Source: DATJSJ01 sp035504175 (GTDB lineage Bacteria > Pseudomonadota > Alphaproteobacteria > Acetobacterales > Acetobacteraceae). Taken from it: DNA of 20,946 bases. Under the pieces are notes generated by a model, which was not told the DNA's origin, ran no database searches, and was given only the letters and a program-made list of their open reading frames with translations. Each line of letters begins with the position of its first letter. Position 1 is the first letter of the stretch. A program made the position numbers and the translations under genes. The stretch spans positions 1 through 20,946 of the forward strand of contig DATJSJ010000031.1 in the NCBI GenBank assembly GCA_035504175.1, written 5' to 3'. Of this stretch, positions 1-6,442 are shown piece by piece.

Positions 1-668
1 GCGGGGCAGCGCTGCACCGCCGGATGGCCCGGCAGATCGACCGCGTTGGCGATCACGGTCGCCGCGGCATCCGCCGCGGCGGCGCGTGCGGCCAGCACCG
101 TCACCGCGTCGGCAATGCCGAGCGAGAAGCTGCGTCCGCGCCAACCGCTGGTCGCAATCCCCCGCACCCGGTCGGCGTCGCGCAGGACGACGCGGCCGAA
201 CAGATCCGGCGCGCCCGGCACCGGCCGCGCCACCATGCCTGTCGCGAAGCGCTCGCCGGGCTCCAGATGCAGCGCGATGTCGCCGCCATTGTTCACCGCC
301 GCGCGCCGCAGCGGCGCCGCGGCGACCATCGCCGCGAGCACCGCCTCCGCCACCGCGCCCGCCACCGCCGCCATCGGGGTGATGAAGCCGAAGCGTGCGA
401 GCGGCTCGACCGCGGCGCGCATGCGGCGCGCGATCGGGTCGGCGGGCCAGGGCACGCCGGGGGCCACGCTGGTGCGCAGCAGCGGCAGTTCGGCGCAGAG
501 GCGGTCGAGGATGCCGCCGAAGCAGATTGCCGCGGCGTTCCAGGCGGCGCGCCTCGCCGCCTCCGACCCCTCAGCCAGCACGATCAGGTCGATCGGCCCG
601 TCCTGCAGTGACAGAAGCGGCACGCCGCTCGTGGGCAGCAGCCGGGCGCGGGCGCGCAGCGCGGTCAC
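1..668 (-). CDS. UPF0280 family protein (ApbE-like), 3' end outside window
   Basis: I translated 222 codons from a GTG at 668-666, with no stop before the window edge. The gene is therefore cut, and family members of about 270-290 residues suggest 50-70 residues are missing. The GTG overlaps the stop of the 6-hydroxynicotinate reductase gene (GTGA, 4 bp), implying translational coupling. Diagnostic stretches are FITPMAAVAGAVAEAV near the middle, VNNGGDIAL with N126-N127 and D130, and TSGWRGRSFSLGIADAVTVL followed by AAAADAAATVIANAVD, all typical of UPF0280. The family belongs to the ApbE superfamily, whose best-known members transfer FMN onto target proteins, but UPF0280 itself has no established activity that I know of. 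Its tight coupling to a reductase family known to carry covalent flavin suggests a role in flavin attachment. That role is inference; the family assignment is firm. Confidence 0.88.
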   Translation of the reverse strand, partial: MTALRARARLLPTSGVPLLSLQDGPIDLIVLAEGSEAARRAAWNAAAICFGGILDRLCAELPLLRTSVAPGVPWPADPIARRMRAAVEPLARFGFITPMAAVAGAVAEAVLAAMVAAAPLRRAAVNNGGDIALHLEPGERFATGMVARPVPGAPDLFGRVVLRDADRVRGIATSGWRGRSFSLGIADAVTVLAARAAAADAAATVIANAVDLPGHPAVQRCP

Positions 669-2173
669 CGCGGCGCCTCCGGCGGCGGCGTCCAGGGCCA
701 GGGATTGTCGGCGGCACCGGCCATGCGGCGATGCGCGATCGCCGGCGGCAGCGAGTCGGCGCGCCGCAAATGGTCCATGTGACCGCCCATGGCGGCGAAC
801 TGCGCCAGCGGCAGGGTGAACTCGATCGGCGCCACCAGCGCCGGGGTCGGCACCGAGCCGAACGCATTCGCCGGCATCCGCGTCACGTCGACCATGAAGG
901 TGATGCCGCCGCCGGGCCAGAGATAGGTCGGCGCCCCGCCGCAGGTCACGCGCGTCACCCCCTGCGCCACGGATCGGGTGAGCCGCACCGGATTGTCGGT
1001 CACCCCGGCGCGCAGCGAGCCGCCGGCGCCGCCGATGAACACGACGCTGCACAAGGCGGGCTCGCAATTCTCGGCGATGCGCGCGACCGAGGGCTCGAGC
1101 GAAGCCGGCAGCGGCCGCGCCACCGGTCGCAGCGCGTCGTCGAGCTCGTAATAGGCGTGGTGCTCGCCGGTCGTGCTGACCATCAGCAGCCGCAGCCCGG
1201 GGCGGGCATGCTTCGCATCGAACGGCTCGAGAATGGACAGCGGGTCGGTGATGTCGGTGCCGCCCCAGCCGGTGCCGGGATTGGCGACCTGGAAATACCG
1301 GCCGGGCGTGGAGCGGCGGCCGCGGATGCGAATCCCGGTCGGCGGAATGCCGAGCAGCTTGCCGGCCTGGTGCTCGGACAGCACGCCGGTGATGTGATCG
1401 TCGACGACCACCACCTCGTCCGCGGCGCCGAGCCATTGCCGCGCGAAGATGCCGATCGTGGCGGAGCCGCAGCCGACCCGCATCCGCTCCTCGGCCACGC
1501 CGTTCACCACCGGCGCCTGGCCCGCCGCGGCGACGATCGTGGCGCCGCCGTCGATTTGCAATTCCACCGCCCGGCCGTTGGCGAGGTCCAGCAGGGTCTG
1601 GCAGGTGACGCGGCCCTCCTTCTTGCTGCCGCCGGTCAGATGCCCGACGCCGCCGAGCGAGAGCATCTGCGAGCCGTATTCGGCGGTAGTGACATGGCCG
1701 ACCGGCTCGCCCTGGGCACGCACCAGCGCCCGCTCCGGGCCGAGATGCCGGTCGGTGTCGATCTTTACCTTGACGCCGCAATAGCTGAACACGCCCTCGG
1801 TCACGACGGTGACCATGTCGACTCCCTCGACCTCGGTCGCGACGATGAAGGGCGCAGGCTTGTAGTCGGGATAGGTGGTGCCGGCGCCGATCGCGGTGAT
1901 GAAGGTCTCGCTGCCGCGCACCAGCCGCCCGTCCCAGTCCGGCTCCGCCTGGAACGGCACCACCGCGCCGCCATCCGCGATCGTCCGGTCGAGCAGCACC
2001 AGCGGGTCGACGCGCACCAGCCGGCCGGCGTCATTGGCGTAGCGGTCGCAGGCGCCGGCCAGGCCCGGGCGGATGTTGCACATCACCGGACAGGCATCGC
2101 AGCGCACGATGCCCGGCGCGGGCCCCGGCGCAGGCGCCAGTGCAGGCGATGGGGCGGGTTCGGTGTCGTTCAT
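665..2173 (-). CDS. hnr: 6-hydroxynicotinate reductase
   Basis: This 502-residue Fe-S flavoprotein is predicted to reduce 6-hydroxynicotinate to 1,4,5,6-tetrahydro-6-oxonicotinate, the reductive branch of nicotinate breakdown described in Eubacterium barkeri and Azorhizobium. The open frame extends upstream, but the start is the ATG at 2173, with GAGGA 6 nt before it and 31 nt after the nicB stop. After a Pro/Ala-rich leader (residues 7-20) comes a four-cysteine cluster motif, CDACPVMC...C (C25, C28, C32, C42). Six more cysteines follow, including VGCGSATIG, CEPALC and VTCGGAPTYLWPGGG. The E. barkeri enzyme is reported to have covalent flavin, and here IDGGAT (T212) resembles the (S/G)GAT acceptor motif of ApbE targets. 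The gene overlaps the downstream UPF0280 gene by 4 bp. The family call rests on remembered resemblance plus the nicAB context; substrate identity is inferred from both. Confidence 0.86.
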   Translation of the reverse strand: MNDTEPAPSPALAPAPGPAPGIVRCDACPVMCNIRPGLAGACDRYANDAGRLVRVDPLVLLDRTIADGGAVVPFQAEPDWDGRLVRGSETFITAIGAGTTYPDYKPAPFIVATEVEGVDMVTVVTEGVFSYCGVKVKIDTDRHLGPERALVRAQGEPVGHVTTAEYGSQMLSLGGVGHLTGGSKKEGRVTCQTLLDLANGRAVELQIDGGATIVAAAGQAPVVNGVAEERMRVGCGSATIGIFARQWLGAADEVVVVDDHITGVLSEHQAGKLLGIPPTGIRIRGRRSTPGRYFQVANPGTGWGGTDITDPLSILEPFDAKHARPGLRLLMVSTTGEHHAYYELDDALRPVARPLPASLEPSVARIAENCEPALCSVVFIGGAGGSLRAGVTDNPVRLTRSVAQGVTRVTCGGAPTYLWPGGGITFMVDVTRMPANAFGSVPTPALVAPIEFTLPLAQFAAMGGHMDHLRRADSLPPAIAHRRMAGAADNPWPWTPPPEAPR

Positions 2174-2204
2174 GGCGATTCCTCGCGCGGTGCCGGCGCG
2201 CCGC

Positions 2205-5200
2205 TCATGACCCGCCGATCTCCGCCCGCAGCGCTGCGATCCGCCGCTCCAGTTCTGGCCAGGGTGGGCGGTCCGGCGCGAAATGCCGGCGCAGGAAGCC
2301 GAGCAGGTCCGCGACCTGCCGGTCATCGAGCGCCGCGGCGAAGCCGGGCATGGCGCCGAGCGCGGGATCGGCGGGCGCCTGGATGCCCCGCAGCACCACG
2401 CGGATGACGTTATCGGGCAGGGCACTTTGCAGGTTGGTGTTGAGGGCGAGGTTGGGCTGCACGCCGAAGCGCGGCGGGCCACCCGGCTCGTGGCAGGCGG
2501 CGCAGGCACCCTGATAGAGCCGCCCGCCACTGCCCAGCGAGGCACGATAGGGATCGGCGGTGGCGGCGGCGATCGTCGCCTCCCGCCGCTGTTCCTCGGC
2601 CGCGGTGACCGGCTCGGCCGGGCGTGACGCCAAATAATGCGCCATGGCGCGCAGGTCGGCGTCGGGCAGCGCCGCAAGCTCGCGGATCACCACCGCCATC
2701 GGCCCCGCCGCGGGTCCGTGCAGCCGGGAGAAGCCGGTGCGCAGATAGGTGTACAGCTCGGCCTCGCTCCACGGGACCGGGGCCGGCGCGCTGCCGTCCA
2801 GCGCCGGCGCCTCCCAGCCCTCGGCCATGCCGCCGGCGAGCGGCGTGGCCGCGCGCTCCGCGCCGAGCGCGTTGCGCGGCGAATGGCAGGCACCGCAATG
2901 GCCGAGCCCCTCGACCAGATAGGCGCCGCGATTCCACAGCGCCGAGCGCGCCGGATCGGGCCGGAACGGCCCGGCACGGTGGAACAGCAAGTTCCATCCG
3001 GCCATCAGCGGCCGCAGGCTGAACGGGATCGCGAGGCGGGTTCTCGCCGCCGCCGTCCGCACCGGCGGCAGCGTCATCAGGTAGGCGTAGATCGCCTGCA
3101 GATCGTCGTCGGTCGCGAGGGCGAAATCGGTGTACGGGAAAGCCGGGTAGAGATGCCGGCCGTCGCGGCCGATGCCCTCGCGCATGGCGCGGACGAAGGC
3201 GGCGAAGGACCAGGCGCCGATGCCGGTCGCGACATCGGGGGTGATGTTGGTCGCGTAGACGGTGCCGAACGGCGTCGCGATGCCGCGGCCGCCGGCATAG
3301 GGCTGGCCGTCCGGCGCCGTGTGGCAGCTCTCGCAGGCGCCGAGCGACGCGAGCGCCTTGCCGCGGGCGATCGTCGCCGCGGCATAAAGCGTCGGATCGG
3401 GGGGCGACACCGGCGGGATCGCCCCGCGCAGCGGCAGCGCCGTCAGCACCAGCCCGGCGACGCCGGCGCCGAGTGCCGCCCAGAAACCGCGCCGCACCGC
3501 GACCGGGGCGGCCGGCCGCGGGGCGACTTCGGCCGCGCGCAGCCCGGCGAGGATGCGCTCCGGCGTGAAGGGCGGCTCGCGGAAGCGCACGCCGGTCGCA
3601 TCATGGATCGCGTTCGCGATCGCGGCCGCACTCGGCACCGTCGCGGACTCGCCGACGCCGAGCGGCGGCGCCTCCGGCCGCGGCACCAGCACGAGGTCGA
3701 TCGCCGGCACCTCGGGGAAGGTCAGGATCGGGTAGCTGCCCCAGTCGCGCGTGGTGACGCCGTCAGCGTCGAACGCGACCGCTTCCTTCAGCACGCGGCT
3801 GATCGACTGGATGACGTTGCCGTGCACCTGGTGCTCGACCCCCGCCGGGTTGATCATCAGCCCGGCATCCTGCCCGACCGTGACGCGGGTGACGGCGACC
3901 TCGCCGGTGGCGCGGTTGACGTCGACATCCGCGACCCAGGCCGACCAGGCGGCGGGACGGCCGGGGAAGGGGCCGTGGCTGTAGAGCGCATAGGCGAAGC
4001 CGCGCCCGCGCAGCACATCGCCCTCGCCGCCCTCCGTTCCGGGCCGCGTGCGCGGCGTCCAGCTCGCGCGCGCGGCGACGTCGCGCACCAGCGCCGCGCC
4101 GCGGGGATCCTGGAGATAGCGCAGCCGGTAGGCGATCGGATCGACGCCGGCGGTGAAGGCGGCCTCGTCGATCCAGCTCTCATGCGCGAAGCAGTTCGGC
4201 AGCGCCGAGACGCCGCGCAGCCAGGCCGCGCGTACGATCGGCGCCATGTCGTGCGCCACGACCCGGATTGTCTCGTAGCCGTAAGGCGGGACCGCGCTGC
4301 GGTCGCCCATTGGGAACACCAAAGGCGCCGGATCGATCGCGCCGGTCAGCAGGGCGGCCAGCAGCGGCGCGCCGTTCGAGGGGTAGCGCGCGGCGAAATC
4401 ATAGGCGGCGACATCGCCGTCCGCGTCGAGCCCGCCATCGATCTCGACGAGCTGGCCGGCGCCTTTCGGCTCCCAGACCTGCTCCTGCTCGCGCGTGAGC
4501 TGCACCCGCACCGGCCGCCGGACGGCGCGCGATAGCAGCGCCGCGTCGCCGGCCACGTCATCAGCGCAATTGCGGCCGTAGCAGCCCGCGGCCTCCATGC
4601 GGATGACCGTGACCTGCGCCTCGGGTAGCTGCATCAGCGTCGCGATGTCGGCGCGCAGCGCATGCGGATTCTGTGTGCCCGACCAGACGGTGAGGCCATC
4701 CGACTGCCAGTCGGCGAGCGCGCAGGATGGGCCGATCGAGGCGTGAAGCTGGTACGGCCAGACATAGTCGCGCCGCAGCCGATGCGCAGCGCTCGCCGTC
4801 GCGGCAGCGACATCACCACGCTGCAGCAGCACGCGCGCCGCGGCCGGGTTTGCGCGCAGCGCAGCCGGGATGTCGTCGAGCGCGGGCAGCGCCGGCGGCG
4901 GCGCCCAGGTGACGCGCAGCCGTTCGGCGGCGAGGGCGGCGTGTTCCTCGCGTTCTGCGACCACGCCGACGAAATCACCGATCGTGACGACGGCAAGCAG
5001 GCCGGGAATGTCGGCGAGCGGCGCCTGGTCGACTGCGATCAGGCTGCGCCCGACGAAGGTGCCGCCGTCGCGTCCGGCATAGGGCGGCCGCACCACGCGA
5101 CCATGCGCCATGTCCGGCACGCGCATGTCGTGCACGTAGGCGAGCCCGCCCGTGACCTTCGCCGGCAGGTCGATGCGCGGCACGGACTGCCCCACGACGC

Positions 5201-5711
5201 GATGCGTCGCCACCGGGCGCAGCGGCGCGGCGTCGTCGATCGGCACCACCAGCCGCACGCTGCGCAGCAGCTCGCCATAGGTGAGGGCGCGGTTGTCGGG
5301 GGCGGCGGGACGGATCAGCCCGTCCTCGACCCGCAGCGTCTCCCGCGCGACGCCGAGCCGGTCGGCCGCGCGCGCCAGCAGCACATGGCGGGCGGTGGCG
5401 GCGGCCTGGCGCAGCGGCACGGCGGTGACCTGGATCGTCTCACTCGCGATCGTCGGTCCCTGATCCGGGCCGCGCGCCGCGTCGCCGAGCACGATGCGGA
5501 CGCGCTCGATCCCGACCGACAGCTCCTCGGCGACGATCTGCGCCAGGGCGGTTGCGATGCCGGTGCCGAGATCGACATGGCCGTTGAAGCCGGTGATCCT
5601 GCCAGCGGCATCGACCATGATGAAGGGCTCGGGCGCCGCACCCGGCCGCTCCTGTACCACCAGCAGCCGATCCGGCCCTTCGAGGTCGCCGGGTGGCACG
5701 GAGGTGGTCAC
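2205..5711 (-). CDS. nicB: Nicotinate dehydrogenase, molybdopterin/tri-cytochrome c subunit
   Basis: This 1168-residue large subunit hydroxylates nicotinate at C6 and passes electrons to cytochromes; Pseudomonas NicB has about 1187 residues. The frame is open to 5873, but the first 54 codons only shadow nicA. I choose the GTG at 5711, which overlaps the nicA stop (GTGA). The molybdenum part spans about residues 1-735 and begins with the GHVDLGTGIATALAQIVAEE block, as in NicB/IorB-type subunits. It includes a hammerhead region (VTGGLAYVHDMRVPDMAHG) and the GVGESA motif with the likely catalytic E688. Arg-Arg (740-741) precedes one membrane segment at about 742-761 (GFWAALGAGVAGLVLTALPL). Three c-type haem motifs follow: CESCH 793-797, CGACH 939-943 and CAACH 1070-1074. 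Positive-inside topology would place the cytochromes in the periplasm. Hydroxylation of another N-heterocycle is possible, but the neighbouring hnr favours nicotinate. Confidence 0.92.
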   Translation of the reverse strand: MTTSVPPGDLEGPDRLLVVQERPGAAPEPFIMVDAAGRITGFNGHVDLGTGIATALAQIVAEELSVGIERVRIVLGDAARGPDQGPTIASETIQVTAVPLRQAAATARHVLLARAADRLGVARETLRVEDGLIRPAAPDNRALTYGELLRSVRLVVPIDDAAPLRPVATHRVVGQSVPRIDLPAKVTGGLAYVHDMRVPDMAHGRVVRPPYAGRDGGTFVGRSLIAVDQAPLADIPGLLAVVTIGDFVGVVAEREEHAALAAERLRVTWAPPPALPALDDIPAALRANPAAARVLLQRGDVAAATASAAHRLRRDYVWPYQLHASIGPSCALADWQSDGLTVWSGTQNPHALRADIATLMQLPEAQVTVIRMEAAGCYGRNCADDVAGDAALLSRAVRRPVRVQLTREQEQVWEPKGAGQLVEIDGGLDADGDVAAYDFAARYPSNGAPLLAALLTGAIDPAPLVFPMGDRSAVPPYGYETIRVVAHDMAPIVRAAWLRGVSALPNCFAHESWIDEAAFTAGVDPIAYRLRYLQDPRGAALVRDVAARASWTPRTRPGTEGGEGDVLRGRGFAYALYSHGPFPGRPAAWSAWVADVDVNRATGEVAVTRVTVGQDAGLMINPAGVEHQVHGNVIQSISRVLKEAVAFDADGVTTRDWGSYPILTFPEVPAIDLVLVPRPEAPPLGVGESATVPSAAAIANAIHDATGVRFREPPFTPERILAGLRAAEVAPRPAAPVAVRRGFWAALGAGVAGLVLTALPLRGAIPPVSPPDPTLYAAATIARGKALASLGACESCHTAPDGQPYAGGRGIATPFGTVYATNITPDVATGIGAWSFAAFVRAMREGIGRDGRHLYPAFPYTDFALATDDDLQAIYAYLMTLPPVRTAAARTRLAIPFSLRPLMAGWNLLFHRAGPFRPDPARSALWNRGAYLVEGLGHCGACHSPRNALGAERAATPLAGGMAEGWEAPALDGSAPAPVPWSEAELYTYLRTGFSRLHGPAAGPMAVVIRELAALPDADLRAMAHYLASRPAEPVTAAEEQRREATIAAATADPYRASLGSGGRLYQGACAACHEPGGPPRFGVQPNLALNTNLQSALPDNVIRVVLRGIQAPADPALGAMPGFAAALDDRQVADLLGFLRRHFAPDRPPWPELERRIAALRAEIGGS

Positions 5712-6169
5712 GCCGCGGCGGCGCGCCGGGCCGCGCGCAGGATTTCGACATGGGCGCCGCAGCGGCAGAGATTGTGGCGCAGCGCCTGGCGCAACGCCGC
5801 CTCGTCCGGATGCGGCTCGCACCGCAGCAGCGCCACCACGGTCATGATCATGCCGTTCAGACAGTAGCCGCACTGGCCGGCCTGCTCGGCGATGAAGGCG
5901 TCCTGCACCGGATGCGGCGCCGCGTCGGTGCCGAGCCCCTCGAGGGTGGTGATCTCGCGATCCTCGGCAAGCGCGACGGGCAGACAGCAGGCGCGGGCGG
6001 CGAGTCCGTCGATCAGCACCGTGCAGGCGCCGCAGGCGCCGAGCCCGCAGCCATATTTCGGCCCGTTCAACGCCAGGTCGTTGCGCAGGATGAACAGCAG
6101 CGGCGTCGCCGGATCGATCATGAGCCGGCTCGCGCGACCGTTGACGCGCAGATGCACGGTCCTGATCAC
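5708..6169 (-). CDS. nicA: Nicotinate dehydrogenase, [2Fe-2S] subunit
   Basis: This is a 153-residue small subunit of a xanthine oxidase-family hydroxylase. It has an N-terminal plant-type ferredoxin fold with C41, C46, C49 (CGLGACGAC) and C61, and a C-terminal four-helix domain with C100 and C103 (QCGYC) and C135 and C137 (NLCRC). Together these would bind two [2Fe-2S] clusters that carry electrons from the molybdenum centre in NicB to its haems. The start is a GTG at 6169. The next in-frame ATG (residue 17) would delete part of the ferredoxin fold. The ribosome site is weak (GGCGGA about 10 nt upstream). The gene is first in the leftward operon, overlaps nicB by 4 bp, and faces hyuA across a 273-bp control region. 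The two-subunit layout without a FAD subunit matches NicAB rather than the four-subunit clostridial nicotinate dehydrogenase. Confidence 0.93.
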   Translation of the reverse strand: MIRTVHLRVNGRASRLMIDPATPLLFILRNDLALNGPKYGCGLGACGACTVLIDGLAARACCLPVALAEDREITTLEGLGTDAAPHPVQDAFIAEQAGQCGYCLNGMIMTVVALLRCEPHPDEAALRQALRHNLCRCGAHVEILRAARRAAAA

Positions 6170-6226
6170 ACTCTGGTTCCGCCCTGCGCGCGCGTCATGC
6201 CGCCCCGCCTGCGCCTGTCGAAGCGA

Positions 6227-6247
6227 GATCGTTGGTATGCAAATGAG
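6227..6247. promoter_or_regulatory. Operator-like site 1 (nicA side)
   Basis: The 18-bp core TCGTTGGTATGCAAATGA (6229-6246) is an imperfect palindrome with 12 of 18 positions symmetrical. The 21-bp stretch matches the reverse complement of site 2 at 18 of 21 positions. It lies 58-78 bp upstream of the nicA GTG. GTATAC-centred palindromes with flanking TTGG or CCAA are common for FadR-subfamily GntR regulators, but no regulator gene is in the window, so the protein is unknown. Confidence 0.6.
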
Positions 6248-6269
6248 CCTGCTGCCGGCCGCGGCACGA

Positions 6270-6275
6270 TGTCAA
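6270..6275 (-). promoter_or_regulatory. Possible -35 element for nicA
   Basis: On the minus strand this is a perfect TTGACA, about 100 bp upstream of the nicA start. I could not find a convincing -10 hexamer 16-18 bp downstream (the sequence there is GC-rich), so the promoter is only tentatively placed. Site 1 would then lie just downstream of the transcription start. Confidence 0.25.
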
Positions 6276-6327
6276 CCGCGATCTTGGCGTGACGGTGCGT
6301 TCGCCGGGACACGCTGCCACCCGATTG

Positions 6328-6350
6328 CGCACATGCAAGCGAATTGTGCG
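6328..6350. promoter_or_regulatory. Dyad near the middle of the nicA-hyuA gap
   Basis: CGCACA and TGTGCG are inverted around an 11-nt spacer (TGCAAGCGAAT), with centre near 6339. It lies about 50-60 bp from each proposed -35 element, the place for an activator site of the LysR sort. Symmetry and position are the only evidence. Confidence 0.3.
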
Positions 6351-6385
6351 ACTGCGTTGCGGATTGCCCGGCTCGGCGATTGCGC

Positions 6386-6413
6386 TTTACGGCTTCACGG
6401 AGGGTGCCATACT
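6386..6413 (+). promoter_or_regulatory. Putative hyuAB promoter
   Basis: TTTACG (6386-6391) and CATACT (6408-6413) are separated by 16 bp, each matching the sigma-70 consensus at 4 of 6 positions. The predicted start near 6420 falls inside operator-like site 2, an arrangement expected for repression by steric block. Confidence 0.4.
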
Positions 6414-6432
6414 CATTGGTATACGAACGATC
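6412..6432. promoter_or_regulatory. Operator-like site 2 (hyuA side)
   Basis: The 18-bp core TCATTGGTATACGAACGA (6413-6430) is palindromic at 14 of 18 positions around a central GTATAC. The 21-bp site is an inverted near-copy of site 1 (18 of 21). It overlaps the proposed -10 and start of transcription and ends directly at the hyuA ribosome site (GGAG, 6433-6436). This placement fits a repressor that is released when the substrate or an intermediate is present. Confidence 0.65.
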
Positions 6433-6442
6433 GGAGCAGCGG

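Noticed and set aside
395..2407. 670-residue open frame on the plus strand opposite hnr
   Set aside because: Arg/Ala/Gly-rich translation with no recognisable domain, exactly mirroring hnr; a high-GC antisense artefact.
2637..4535. 632-residue plus-strand open frame opposite nicB
   Set aside because: Composition is dominated by Arg, Gly, Ala and Asp with no motif, and it lies wholly inside nicB.
5712..5873. 54-codon N-terminal extension of nicB
   Set aside because: It overlaps nicA in another frame and shows no family resemblance; the GTG coupled to the nicA stop gives a length close to known NicB.
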